Shown here one piece after another: positions 33,035 to 46,340 of a stretch of DNA of 64,000 nucleotides (positions within the stretch are counted from its first letter, which is position 1; each line of letters begins with the position of its first letter). A model generated the notes under the pieces. That model had not been told where the DNA came from. It was given only the letters and a program-made list of their open reading frames with translations, and did no database searches. Source of the DNA: Glycine soja (Eukaryota > Streptophyta > Magnoliopsida > Fabales > Fabaceae); contig NC_041004.1 of the NCBI RefSeq assembly GCF_004193775.1, forward strand, positions 4,106,718 through 4,170,717, written 5' to 3'. The translations under genes were made by a program, and so were the position numbers.

Positions 33035-33360
33035 AAAAACAACAACAAAAAAGGGCTTATTGAAGTGCCTGTATATGGAGACTTGAGTACTGGGGAGAAG
33101 GAACAATAAGGGGGTAAACCAAATCCAGCTTTCTATTGAATTCTCTGAGACACCCTTTTTTTTCCCTCAGAGTCTCGCAATTATACTACAATACAAAAGC
33201 CATAGTAGAAACCTAAGCCAGCATCTGCATAATAATGCTTCTTTCTTTTCATCCAAATCCATAATAAAACTCTACTAGTGTCCTCCTGAGCCTTAAGAAT
33301 CATCTTTAGCAGGAGTTTGCTGATGTTGTTGTTGCTGTTGATGCATTCTACCAGGAAACC

Positions 33361-33784
33361 TGATACAGAGGATCAATCACTGCAGACTAATACAACAGAG
33401 GATCAAGCTACTACAATGGTAGCGACTCAGGAACAGGATGAATATGCAAAGGCAATAGAAGAGAGGGTGCAATTAGTAAATAGGCCCAAGAGAACAGTTA
33501 TCAAGCCATCTTACCTGAGAGACTATGTATGAGGGGTGAGATGGGAATTTAGCTTTGTATTTCTCCTTGCTTGATGCTTGTCTGGTAGTGGGGGACAAGC
33601 CTAACGAATTCTGATTCCCTTGAGCTCAAAATATCCAAATTCTGTTAGAGACACTAGTACAAATAGATATGTAAATAAATCAAGCAAGTTATGAATGAGA
33701 ATTGTTCCTTTTGAGCTTTTCTTCTTTGGAGGCCCCTGGTTCCTCGAAAACTAGTCTGTATTTTTCCTTTACAACTGCATATCA
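33361..33784 (+). mobile_element. Solo LTR (Ty3/gypsy, chromovirus-like family)
   Basis: 424 bp running TGATACAGAGG...GCATATCA with a perfect 5-bp target duplication AAACC (33356-33360 and 33785-33789). It splits the third copy of the 720-bp repeat exactly. Its first 170 bp encode the end of a pol protein (ERVQLVNRPKRTVIKPSYLR then DYV and stop), the same basic tail found in the LTRs at 16511 and 58343. The internal region is absent, as after LTR-LTR recombination. Confidence 0.9.
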
Positions 33785-34040
33785 AAACCAAATGACAATA
33801 CAGATTTACATATGTAACTTGCAAGTGATGTTCCACACAAAGATTAAAATTTCCCAGATGATAAAAGTACTAAATACCAAATCCAATATGAAATTTGACA
33901 AATATGATTATTAAACTATATCTTCAAATTCACAAAACCAACCGATCTCAACACTCCACCCTGTCCTAGAGAAGAACAAAATAATCAATACACCTCTGAA
34001 TTAAACAATAGTTTTAAGGCGAGACCAAAGCAACCAAGCT

Positions 34041-34852
<812 letters not shown>

Positions 34853-34869
34853 TAACTATATTAAATAAG

Positions 34870-35185
34870 TCTGCATCAACTTTAACTCTGGACAAAACAA
34901 AATTATCCTGGTGACCTAAATTTTCCAAAAAAATGAGCACTCATATTAGCCTCTTTATAAATATGAGAGATAGAAGGGTCTCAATAAGTGGTCGTAACAA
35001 AACAGACTTGTAGAAATCTTAATTTCTGGATGATACAAACCGCCACAAGAGAATCCATCTCAATAATAATCCTTTGAAGTGGAAATAGCTATGGGAACAC
35101 TTAAGGAATCTCGAATAAGACCTCCGCAAAAAGCTTGGTTCGAGGAGGCATAGTAAGAACCATCCATCTTAACTTTAAAAGCTTA
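34870..35185 (-). pseudogene. LINE-type RNase H domain relic
   Basis: The minus strand reads KVKMDGSYYASSNQAFCGGL then IRDS, the start of the plant LINE RNase H domain (catalytic Asp in VDGS-type motif, here MDGS). After a frameshift comes IEMDSLVAV, and further on ISHIYKEANMSAHFFGKF, the domain's end. Stops and frameshifts show it is dead. It is the tail of a degenerate non-LTR retrotransposon; no other part is seen. Confidence 0.7.
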
Positions 35186-36060
35186 AAAGCCCCTGCAGGA
35201 CGAGGAGGTACTCGTGCTTAATCGCCTACTAACTCTCCATGCACCCATTAGTCTAGTGTAGTATGCGACCAACTAGGGTATGATAACTATGTTGGTGTAG
35301 TAGTGCCATAAGGCGTGGATATTTATGCTTTCGACGCTTTGTGTTGTATGTACAATCTATCTCTTGGTGGCGTATCTTTGTTCCATAGTTGGATAGTGGT
35401 TGCATAACTTACAAAAAAAGTAACACATTTTTATAAGCAAATTAATGGAGAGTTTTCTTATAAAATGGATCGTAACATTATGTTAGTATAAAGTAATTAA
35501 TAGTGACACTGGATCGTTACAGGTTGGGAACTTAATTTATGGCAAATAAAACTAGGCTTATTCGGCTCGAGCTCTATCCAATGGGTTAGATTAGGCTAAA
35601 AAAATGTAAACAAAAAAAAGGCCTATTAATCTCCATCTGATTAACTATTTTTAATTTTTTCCTAAAATTATATATTTTTTAGTATTTTATACATTAAACA
35701 TGTTTAATTTATTTTATTTTGTATTTAATTATGGTTGTTGGCCCAACATAGAGTTTGGGGGACTAACCAATTTGTAATGCTAAAGAAATTTGGGTCAACC
35801 TATTGACAATATATTTTTAATATATCATAAATCATTACTTAAAAAAAAGGCTTTTAATGATGATTCCAAAAGGTTTTTAAGAACGATCTTGAATTGATGT
35901 TAAAATTCTAACAAGTAGGAGTACTCCATCAACTAGTTCAAGCAATTTAAAATTCTGTCAATTGACACTACAAATTAAGGTATCATCAAAATGGCATAAT
36001 TAAAAGTTAGTAGACCTCTGTAATTTTCTAAATCGTAGTCATTAAATCAGATTTACACTA
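35186..36060. other. Intergenic, nothing recognised
   Basis: No coding region or element ends could be assigned. A stretch near 35200-35420 is less AT-rich but has no supportable frame. Confidence 0.55.
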
Positions 36061-36605
36061 ATAGTATGTTTGGATAGATAAGTTTAACTAATAAAAGTAA
36101 TTTATCAGAGAATTTAAATTTCTGTAATCTAGAATTCATTGTTTGGATGTTTTTTTGTGAAAGATTTAAATTTTTGGAATTTTAAAACAGAATTTTAAAT
36201 AACTAAAAATGTGGAATTTCAATTTCCTCCTAAAAGGTGAGAAATTGAAATTCTCTTCTTATAAAAGAATTTTCTAAAACATTCACGTATTTACGTACTA
36301 ACTTTCATCATTTTTCTACGTGAAAGTTTTCAAAATCCTGTTCTACCCTCACGTCAATGATTCTTTTCTTCAAGAAACATTTCGTGGAACATCGGTCGGG
36401 TGTGGTCATAGAGGAACACGTATAACTAGCACATCAATCCTAATTTATCTTCTTTTTTTGCATTCATCTTTTTTCACTTTCACAATTTTAATTTTTTTTA
36501 TCCAAACATAATTTTGAAAATAAAATAATTTTAATTAAAGTATTTAAAATTATTATAATTTAAAATTTTTCATATTTTTAAATTCTGCCGTTCAAACACA
36601 CACTA
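36061..36605. mobile_element. Possible MITE
   Basis: The end TAGTATGTTTGGATAG near 36062 is loosely inverted relative to GTTCAAACACACACTA near 36590-36605, and AATTTAAAATT words pair across the interior. The termini resemble the TAGTGTGTTTGG ends of common plant MITEs. No target duplication was found. Confidence 0.4.
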
Positions 36606-39600
36606 AAAGAATTATAAGAAATTGATCATAGTACCTTGTCCATGTAGCGTTTAAGGAGAATAGGACTTGGGTTTGGGTCCTCCAAATAAGCACCCCACGA
36701 GGCTCTTCAATTCCCCTATGGAGGACTTCACTAAAACTAAGGCCCGACGTGGATCCTGGCTTGTCCAATCCTAAAACTACTGTTTTTCTCCAACGCTGTT
36801 GGCAAGACATCTTATTTAAACAGCGTTCAATAAGTTTGCATCGGATAAGAGTTTATTATTGAAAATTGGAATCAAACCTGTCTCAATTTGACAGGAATTA
36901 AATTCATTTTCTAAAAGTACTAGGAATTTCAAATTAGTTTGGCACAAAAGAAAACTATTACCGGTGCTACTTTTAGTCGATTTTCAAGCTTTGTGCTAGG
37001 TTGATCCTTGAAATTATACTGCAGTTATTCATTTAATCACATTATTTTGTCCGCCTATAAACCATAATGCAAGCTTGATCCTTGAGATATATATATAGAG
37101 AGAGAATCTTCTTTCACCAATTAATGATGCCATGCCAACACGTCCAAACTTTTTTGGGACTACACTGTAACGGTATGTTTTCTATATACAATTACAATGT
37201 ATTCCCAGCTAGCTAGGATATGTCTGCAAGTTCTTTAATATTTTATGTTTACATTTTCAAGTTGGTTTTTGTAAACAAAATCTGAGATCAAAATCAAATG
37301 GAACTGCCCTTATATCGTGGTTCCTACCTTTGGTGTTGCTGTTGAAACCTAAAAAAAAATCCAAATTTTCATTTCCTAATTTGTGAAAGAATTGAAGCAC
37401 TTATTGTTTTCCATAATATTTGTCAAGATCAATTATTCTTTAGAACCATTAAATACTAAGAAAATAAGTGGTGATATAGGATGAGGAATATATATAAAGA
37501 GAATAAAACTTATTTTAATTAAAGTTAGTTGGTAGTAGTTACATAATCTAATAAAATGATTAAATACAAAAGGATGCATTTTATTTCTCTAGAATTTCTC
37601 TATTTTGTAACTTACAAGCTTGTAATGTATGTGTTACAATGTTCTTAAATTTCTATAAAGTTTTTAAGAACAACCTGTCTAGGTAATTTTTTTCAGAAAG
37701 ACTTTTAACAAAATAAGAAAAGAAAAGTTTTTCATAATTACCTTATACACAACCTAATGATAGAAGCTCTTTCATATTAGTTTTTTTCAAAAGATATTTT
37801 TAAATTATGTATAAACTAACATTAACTTATAGATAAGTTTATTTAATTTTTTTTCTTTTTATTTTCCTTTTTTACTAGTACTTCTAAATACATTTATCCA
37901 AATAGACCCTTAATATTAATATATATCAACAATACTTACATCCAAATGATCACTTAATCAAGACTTGAAATTATTTTATATAAAATAACCAGATTAATTA
38001 ACCAATTACGTGCTTGGTTTTCATTTCTAAAATCAATATTAGTAATTATTTAGAAATTTTAAAAAAATTATTCAGTCATAAGTCATAATCTATTATGTAT
38101 AATAAGTCTATTAACTTTTAAAATAAATATAATAAAGTAATTCAAATAATATGATTTATGATTGAAATGATGTTCATAATAAATGTATAAACATTAAACT
38201 CAATTACTAATCAACTTAGATGCTCTCTGCCTAGATTCTCTTCATTGCTTGGGGAAACACTCCTAGTGGACTTCGGTTCCAAAGGCCAGGTAATAATTAG
38301 TATAATCGTGTTTTTAATTTTTATTTCTTTAAAGTTGTTGATTACATTAGATTAGCGGATAAAAATTAAAAATATAATATACAAAAACACAAAATACACT
38401 TAACCAGTGTCGGATCTTCTTTAATTTCAAGTATGCACCCAAAAAAATTGCACTTTATAGTTAAGTTTTTGCTTTTGATAACATCAATGTTTATGGCTAA
38501 TTTTAAACATTAACATTACCTTCTCTCTATATATAAAATATTTTGTTTAACAATTGTCTTTAAAATAAATTTTTTTATCCTTCAAACTCATTTTTTCTAT
38601 AACTTTTATATCTTTATTATATAGGTTTGTTTACGTAATATAACTTAGTCGATAGATTTTTCTTGCGTGTATGAATTTTTCTTGCGTTTTTCATGCAAAT
38701 TTATTTTATTATTTTTATGATTTTTTTTTGTTGCAAAATTTGCTATGATTTTGGTAAAAATATGACTATTTACAGGCACCATGAAGGAAAGAGTGGGGCT
38801 TTTGTTTCTAATTTTGTCATGCAAGAGAGATAACAATTGTTAGATTGGCCTTTTTCTTATCTTTTTGCTTTTAAATATAATTATCATGCTAAGTGAGATT
38901 GATATAACGTAATTACAACCTCACACCAAATTTACTGTGCCATAATAAAGTTTACCTGGTTCTTATAGTAATAATATAAATAGTGATGAACCACATACCT
39001 TCTAAAACCAAATACCCATACCTGTTTCATATACCTAGTAACTTAGAGATAGAATGCAAGGCTTGTATTATTCGCTCTCCTATATATTTATTTACCAAAC
39101 ATTGGTGGAAATTCTAAGGAGTGACAGGTTCATATTAGCTTTTAATCATCAATGGAAAACTGGAAAAAAGAAAAGGCTGGCACTAACAACCAGTTATTTG
39201 TCGATAGGAAAGGAAGCTTGGGCCCAATTGAAGGATGTTGTGGAAAATTAGTGTCTCTTTGATTTCAGAAGCTTTACTTTTTTTTTTTCCAATACTTACA
39301 AAAATATCATCTTATCTTTTTACCTCATGTCATGATTTGAGAATGTGTTTTGCTACAAAGTACTGATACTTTAATTTGTTTCATGCATCTATATCTGATA
39401 CCAATATATTGATATATTTCACTGGTACATATATGTGAAGTGACGAATTCTTTAAAAAAATTATGATAATCAAATATAGTAACATGTAACATAGAAGTAA
39501 GTATAATATAGAAATATAAAATGTATTATTTCTTGATGAACCAAATATGAAAATGGTTTTGTTTATAGATAATTTCAAGAAAGAAATGAGATTGATCATT

Positions 39601-40413
39601 GATAGTACCATTCTTATTTGTGATGAATAGGAAAAAATGATCTACAATTTTTTTATTTTGTTTTTAGTAATGTTTAAGAAGTATGTATGTTCTTCAATTT
39701 ACCGAATTGCAATTGTATATTTATTATGCTTTTATCAATTCTTACATATCTACATATCTATCATATTTTTAGAATAATCATACCACTATTAATTTATAGG
39801 ACAGAGGATAAGAGATAAGCTGAAATCATCCAATCCTTCTGAAGTTCACTTGGTACACCTTTTCATCCTTTACATTGTACCCACCGATAAACCTCACAAA
39901 TGAAAATTCAACTAGTGAGAAAGTGTCAATTTTACGTCAATTAAATTAAAAGTTACATTTAGCACTAGTTTAAATTTGAACTTAGATTCATGAGTAGGTA
40001 CAGTTTCTCTGGGTCAATCAACCATATCTGAAAAACAAAAGTAAGTTTCCCACGGTCATTTTCACTCTAGCCTCAATAATCTTAAGGATAAATTAAGTTA
40101 AAATATAACAACAGTGATATATAACATTTTTCCGGAGAATCATTATATTTAAGTATTTATCAATGTTGTTACTTAATACCTGTATCGTTACTTCTTCGAA
40201 ACATATATACAAGGTCAATTTCCACGTTGCCTTTGATGATTTGTTAATTATCTGTAGATTCAGTAACATATATACAAGGCCAATTTCCATTTCAGAATGA
40301 ATTGGATTTAGTAAAACGTAAAAGGAGAAAGACATGAAATGAAACATATCCTTGACAGAAATAGTTTTCTAGTTGGTTAGACTTAGAAGATACCTGTTGA
40401 TAATCCTTGGTGG
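36606..40413. other. Intergenic, 3' side of the CNL pseudogene
   Basis: AT-rich sequence without a gene I can support. An exon-like block may exist near 38220-38300 (ending in GGCCAG before GTAATA on the plus strand). The open frame at 39054-39251 has no recognised motif. Confidence 0.55.
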
Positions 40414-42851
40414 CTAAATCCATCTATCGCCAACCCAAATGCCAGGGATGTGGGAAATTTTAGGCCAAATTTGAGGGTGCATCAAGCGGCATCGTTTTTC
40501 CAGCAAAGAACATCCCCTCATGGTTAATTTTATTAGAGAGTGCCTTTCTCCAGCCACATTCTCCAGCTTTGGACATGTATCAGTTTGTAATTTTTGCAGG
40601 GATGTGAGATGGAGAAGCCCCGTGCAGTCCAACATCTCCAGATTTGACATGTTATATAGCTCTAAAGACGTAAGGGAGGGAGGCAGAAAACCCTCCTTAG
40701 GGAAGGACTTGATGCCATCACATCGACCCCTAACACTGAGATGGGTAAGCAAGCCCATGGATGGCCATGCTAGGCCGCTTAGTAGTTTCTCACAATTGAC
40801 AATCCAAATTGTTCTGGAAACGACTCAATTTCTGGGCAGTTGCATATGACGAGATCTTGTAAATGATTTAATTTACTCATTCCTCTTGGCATCTCTTTTA
40901 TAGGAGTATTAAATATATCAAGATGACGCAAGTTAACAAGATTGCGCATGTCACTGGGCAACTTAGTCAGGCTTTTGCAATGAGACAACTTCAAAGTTTG
41001 CAGATTGTACAAATTACACAATGACTTTGGCAGTGTTTCTATACTTGAATGAGAAAGATCTAAATAGCACAGATGGATCAATTTACCTATTGAATCAGGC
41101 ATAGAATCCAGACTTTTGAAGTCATGAAATGATAAAACTCTCAAGTACATAAGCTTTGACATTATGATACATTGTGCCTCCTCATTGTTGAATGGAGCAG
41201 CTTCAAATTTGATAATGGACAAGAAAGTTCTCAGAAATTTTACTCTACCAACAACATCAGGGTTGTCCAAGAATGAAGAATTGAATTTGGAAAATGACAA
41301 ATGACGAGTCTTGGTGTTGATCTTTGTTTCTTTCCCAAGTTCTTCTGATCTAAAGTAAAAATCTCAACCGAGTGACGTCGCTAGATCATGCATGAGGTCA
41401 TGCATCACAAAAAATTTCGGATGAGACCAACGACTTGTATTTGATCGTTGGAAAAATGATCTCGAAACCAAATCATCAAAATACTCATGACCAACCTCTT
41501 CTAAAGTCCTACCTTTGCTTGATTTCTTCAAAAGATCTTCGGCCATCCACAACAAGATTAATTCATATTTTTCAAATTCGTAATCTTGTGGATACAAGGA
41601 ACAATAAACAAAGCACCGTTTTAAATGTGGAGGGAGATAATGATAACTAAGTCTCAGTGCTGGAATAACTTCACACTCACTTTCAGAAAGTTCCCAAATG
41701 TCACTATTGAGAATATTATTCCAATCCACGATGTCATGCTTTCTTCTCAACATGCCTCCAAGCGACTGTGCTGCTAAAGGCAGTCCGTTGCACTTTTTAA
41801 CAATCTCCTTTCCAATTTTTTCTAGTGTTGTTGTGTTCCCGTTCGATTCGGAGGAAAGACACGCATGGTTCGCAAACACTGACCAACAATCTTCATTCGA
41901 CAATTGGTTTAGATGATAGATGTGAACAGTTTGGACTATAGAGGCTGTTTTTTCACTGCGGGTTGTTAGAAGAATCTTACTTCTCCTAATCCCACGGTTA
42001 AATGGTTTCTTAAGAAGTCTCCAGTTAACATAATTCTCTGTCCAAACATCATCCAAGACAATTAAGAATTCTTTATCTTTCAGCTTGTCCATCAATTCAG
42101 GATGAAGTAGATTCAGATCATTCAATTTACAAGGCTTTCCAGTAACCGCCTCTGTTATAGTTTTTGTGACCTTCAGAATATCAAGTTCTTGAGAAACACA
42201 AACCCATGCCTTAAAGTCAAATATCTCTTCCAAATTCTCATCATTGTACACCAATTGGGCCAAAGTAGTTTTTCCAACCCCACCCATGCCCACAATAGGA
42301 ACCACAGACACTTCACTACCGTGACTGTTATCCTCCGACAACAACTTGATTATGGCCTCCATATCTTTCTCCCTACCATATATATGAGATCCATCTTCCA
42401 GAGATGTTGATGGAGCTTTCCATGACACGTTCTCCACTGCACTCTCTTTCAAATCAAGACTCTCCTTGAGTTTTAAATGAGACTCAAGTGTGACAACTAT
42501 GTCCTCCAACTTACTACCGATCTTCCTATTGGAAAAGCGAGAAAAAAAGTTTCTTACCTTGTTTTGGGTGGCAGCTTTGGTGAAAACATGGTCGAGTAAG
42601 TCATCGGCTTCATAGACAGCATCTTTGAGATCATTGAGCCAGTGTTTGACATTGGTGTTTGTGATCTGTTTCTTCTCGGCATCATCAAGCACAGCTCCAA
42701 CCACTCTCAGAGTGGTCTCCAACTTTTGAAGCAACTTCTTGCTAAGCTTCTTTCCAAGGATCAAGTCAACAAACTCAGGTGAAGCCAGCCTGTCGAAAAG
42801 CACATCAAGGAAAGCAGAGAGAAAGGCACCACCTACCACTGCTGCTGCCAT
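40414..42851 (-). pseudogene. CC-NBS-LRR resistance gene, broken (RPP13-like 1 type)
   Basis: Intronless. From ATG 42851 the frame gives 495 codons. The coiled-coil domain is at about 1-150, with an EDVID-like EADDLLD at 81-87. The NB-ARC domain has P-loop GMGGVGKTT 188-196, kinase-2 LIVLDDVW 263-270, RNBS-B KILLTTR 292-298, GLPLA 356-360, CFVYCSLYP 413-421 and MHD 483-485. At codon 496 (41364-41366) a TGA replaces what is probably a Gly codon. The same frame continues open to 40779 with LRRs (PDSIGKLIHLCYLDLSHSSI, LPKSLCNLYNLQTLKL). Within this, MSKLNHLQ joins directly to DLVICNCPEIESFPE, so most LRRs are missing. A frameshift follows, and the true C-terminus (MGLLTHLSVRGRCDGIKSFP onward to GDRWI) is in another frame at 40758-40414. 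It would otherwise be a cytoplasmic pathogen sensor. Confidence 0.92.
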
Positions 42852-43424
42852 TATCTCAAGAACAAAAGATGATCAGAGTAGAAAGACAAAGGCAAGGAAT
42901 TGGTTGCTATGAACTGGATTGGTTCTTCGTAAGTCAACTCTCTTCACTTTCAGTCGTTCTTGATAAGGTTTTTTTATTTATTATTTGTATTATTATGGTG
43001 GTGGGTGACTTATGACTAGTTTCATTTCTGTTTCCAAACCGTGTGGAGCAGTGGTGTATGTTTTTTTCTTTCATTTCTGAAATTGTTTGCAGGTTTCACA
43101 AAACACTGATCCCTTTTCTTTGTGATATGTATGGATGGCTGCAAGGGTACTGTGCGTATTTAAGTTCCTGTCTTTAATGGTCTGTAAGACAAGTTGTGTT
43201 AAGGCAGATTGTACATGTGTTTGTATGAACGGTACAAAAGTTGATTTCACAAATCTAATTTATATTTGGATATTTTTATTCCAAAAATAAGTTAGTAGTA
43301 AAATTGAAAATAATTTTTTTTTTGTGTAATCCAAAAGTTATCTAAAAATACTTAACTTAGAATTAGTTCTAAATTTAAAATTTAAAATCAATTCCTCAAT
43401 GTGAAAGTAAATATGCTGTTAAAA
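42852..43424. other. 5' flank of the CNL pseudogene
   Basis: It presumably held the promoter. A weak TATA-like AATAAATAAAAAAA on the minus strand lies near 42968-42982, about 120-130 bp before the ATG. Nothing else was recognised. Confidence 0.4.
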
Positions 43425-43689
43425 AAAGGGTAACCAGTCATTTTCGCCATGGAATATGTAGAACGCTGACAAATTCGTTACAGAAAGATGTAAATTCAAA
43501 TTTTAGTCATCGAAAGTGAAAAAAGTATGACAAATTCATTCATCTATTAACTTTCATTCGTTACTTTTAATGAAAGAGCAAACATGACACATTCAGGGAC
43601 GAATTTGTCAGCGCTCACCACATTTAGGGGCAAAAATGATTATTCACCCAAAATATAATTTAATCTTCATCTTTCTCATTTTTCAATCG

Positions 43690-44140
43690 TTGCAAGCACA
43701 GTTGGGAAATCCAGTTTGGCTCAGCTATTTGGACCAATCCAATTGAGACCCAGTGGTCTAGCCGAACCAGTTCCACTATTGGATCGGTCATACAATTGAC
43801 ACGGGAGGACCCAGCCAAACTTGGACAATTAACCACCAGATCCCGGTTGGACCAGCCCGACCTGGCCGATTTTACAAAAAAATAAATAAATAAATCACCT
43901 CTATGGTGTTGTTTTGATGTCTTATTATTATCAATTGTTATATTGGATTATGAAGTATGGATGGATTTTTTTTGCTCAAATAATGTTAGTTATATACTTA
44001 TATATAGATGAATATATAATTTTAAATTTTTATAATATATCAGGTCAAACCAGTCCAATGACTGGTCCAACACCACTGACCCACTCACCAACTATTTTGA
44101 TTTGGTCAATGATGGAACTGAGTTTAACAACTATAGTTGC
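43690..44140. mobile_element. Probable MITE in copy A (also 51321-51765 in copy B)
   Basis: The ends CAAGCACAGTTGGGAAATCC and the complement of AACTGAGTTTAACAACTATA are loosely inverted; in copy B the right end reads AACCAGGTTTCACAACTATG. The interior is rich in GGTTGGACC / GGTCCAAC / AACCAGT words. It resembles common legume MITEs of uncertain superfamily and was present before the segmental duplication. Confidence 0.5.
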
Positions 44141-44597
44141 AAGTATAACATTACAATAAACACTTAAAAAATAGAAAAACAAAACTTAGTTAAAACAAAC
44201 ATAATGATAAACATAATATTGATTTAAAAGCTTATTATTATGTTTATTCTAAGTTATGTGTGATTTTCTATTTTTTTTAAGTATTTATTATAATGTTATA
44301 TTTACAACAATTAAAAAAATTAACAGATAAATAAATTTATCATATTTCTTTTACTTTTAAAACTAAAATTTTAATTTGTCTTTTAAAGACAAACTTGTCC
44401 AACACTAAAACATAAGAAGAAAATAGTTATTAAAAAATAAAAATGAAAGATCTTTACTCCTGATTCAATGATTCGAGTCTTACTCGCGTGAATCCTGATT
44501 CTAAATCTGGAATAGCGATTCCGTCCGATCGACATGTAAGGTACGACCATGAATCAGTAACTGACATGTATCTTATCATTCGTGCAGCTATCATCTG

Positions 44598-44662
44598 TAT
44601 ATAGAGCACAACACGGGAAGGCGTTGACTGGCTGGTACTACGAATATTCATCCACCACGTGG
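44598..44662 (-). promoter_or_regulatory. G-box plus TATA module, copy A
   Basis: On the minus strand the palindromic G-box CCACGTGG (44655-44662) lies about 55 bp upstream of CTCTATATACAG (TATATA 44598-44603). Both are conserved in copy B (52260-52267 and about 52203-52209). Downstream there is only a short open frame (RYMSVTDSWSYLTCRSDG) that is not preserved in length in copy B. It looks like an orphan promoter. Confidence 0.45.
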
Positions 44663-45627
44663 CACCATATGATTGGATGACCTTGCTACTAGTCATGGGA
44701 AGAGCCCGCCTTCTGGTTAGGTGTTGAAGGATGTTTGGCATAGCATCATTTTCATTGTCCCTAATTCCCACCAATCTCACACCCAAAAGATTTTGTCACT
44801 TTGTAACAAGGGAGCTGTTACTAAGATTTAATAAATGACCAAAAAGTTTGAATGATAAACTATACAGTATTTTTAACAATTTTAATATACTATTATTATA
44901 TTTTTATTTAATATTTAAAAATATTTCTATAATTTAAACCCATGCATTAAGTATAAAGTAATTTTATATTATTATTCACTCATATATCATCATTAATATA
45001 ATTTTAAAGATAATTATTATAGTTATTATAGATGATAAAATAATATTGAATGAAGTTTTAAATTTGATTTACACTTTTATTATATAACTTATTTTTTCTA
45101 TTTATTAACAAGACATTACTTTTATAGCACCATTTGTTGTCCTATTTCTCACTCCTACATCTAAGTTAACTTTGTTTTTTCTTCCTTGAATGTTTTGTCA
45201 CATTGTAACAAGTGGAATTGTAAAGATTTTTAAAAAAGCAAATTATTTGAATGAAATTAAATTTCAAACAATTTTAATATTCTAATATTATATTTTTATT
45301 TAATATTTTTAAGTTTTAAGTTTTCTTAGTATTTAAGAATATTTATTAACAAGACCTTTTATGGCTATTTTTTTTAGTAATGAAAATTTTGCATTTTATT
45401 TCACTCACTATAATAATAATGATGACGATTGAGTTATGTTCAAGTAAAGCGATTGTATGCATGAGTGTAAATTAACTTATTTAGTTGACCAGACTTTTCT
45501 TATAATTCACAAAGATTGTTACAAAAATTCAATGTATCTAATTTAAGTATATTAATGCATTAAAATCTATTTATATATGTATATATAAGATATATTTGTT
45601 AAATTCTTAATTGAAATTGTAAGAAAG

Positions 45628-45861
45628 ATGAAGAAAAAATCAACCAGCTGGCAAAAATCAAATCAAATTCAGATTCTATCATTCATGAGGGAAATCTTGC
45701 CCAATCATATTATTGAGACCTTACGTGATTTTATTTGTGTGAAAGATTTTGATAGAATTTTACTTATTCAATACTACTATAAAATGGATAGTACAAAATT
45801 TCGAAACAATATAGAGTATACCGATATTCCTTTTTATGACTTTACATTTCTTAATTTCTAA
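45628..45861 (+). CDS. Short 77-codon open frame, copy A, unknown
   Basis: It starts MKKKSTSWQKSNQ and ends IPFYDFTFLNF. The frame has exactly the same length, without indels, in copy B at 55525-55758. By eye the two differ by about 16 replacement and 3 silent base changes, which is about what neutral drift gives, so selection on the protein is not supported. No domain was recognised. It may be an exon remnant or chance. Confidence 0.25.
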   Translation: MKKKSTSWQKSNQIQILSFMREILPNHIIETLRDFICVKDFDRILLIQYYYKMDSTKFRNNIEYTDIPFYDFTFLNF

Positions 45862-46199
45862 TGTTATACAAAGTTTTTATCCTACAAAAAGTAGATCATC
45901 AAATGTATTTTTATTGGAATTAAGAATTTTTTTTATTATGAAAATCTCCCTTATTAAAAGTAACAAATTAAATATTTTACTCTATTATTTTTATAAATAC
46001 TAGTCAATGCTTAAAGAACATTTAATAAAAAAATTATTATTTTGAATACATAAAGATAAAGAATATACCATACTATAATATTTGGTCTTTAAAATGATTA
46101 AACACATGCTTGAGACAACATTTTTATATGCTAACAATGTGGGTTTGAGAAACAGCTTAGAAGTTAGAACTAGAAGGTGTTAGAATATTCTCTAATGCT

Positions 46200-46340
46200 C
46201 TTATTTATTAAACTTGACATCAACTTCTGTCTTTTCTTCCTCCTTCTTAGTTATAACGCCTCTATGATCATCATTCCTCTCATTGCACCATAAAGCAAAG
46301 AACACAAAGAGAGAGAGGTCTTCTCAAACCATCTTGCAGG
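46200..46340 (+). other. Possible 5'-UTR exon followed by a splice donor
   Basis: A pyrimidine-rich stretch (TTCTGTCTTTTCTTCCTCCTT) and a GAGAGAGAGGTC region lead to CATCTTGCAG/GTAAATTGAG, a good donor. About 1 kb later the sequence reaches GAATGCAG, an acceptor-like site, which in copy B is followed directly by CIPK codons. This could be the leader of a lost kinase gene; no protein evidence exists in copy A. Confidence 0.25.

Noticed and set aside
33317..33532. Possible host gene ending NRPKRTVIKPSYLRDYV
   Set aside because: It is the pol C-terminal tail inside a solo LTR, with a 5-bp target duplication around it.
38220..38300. Possible exon ending GGCCAG/GTAATA
   Set aside because: Only one splice site is convincing and no frame matches a known protein.
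39054..39251. 65-codon plus-strand frame
   Set aside because: No similarity that I recognise, no splice partners, AT-rich context.
44454..44786. 110-codon minus-strand frame spanning the G-box/TATA module
   Set aside because: It reads through promoter-like DNA and is cut to 62 codons with a changed frame in the duplicate, so it is not supported as a protein.
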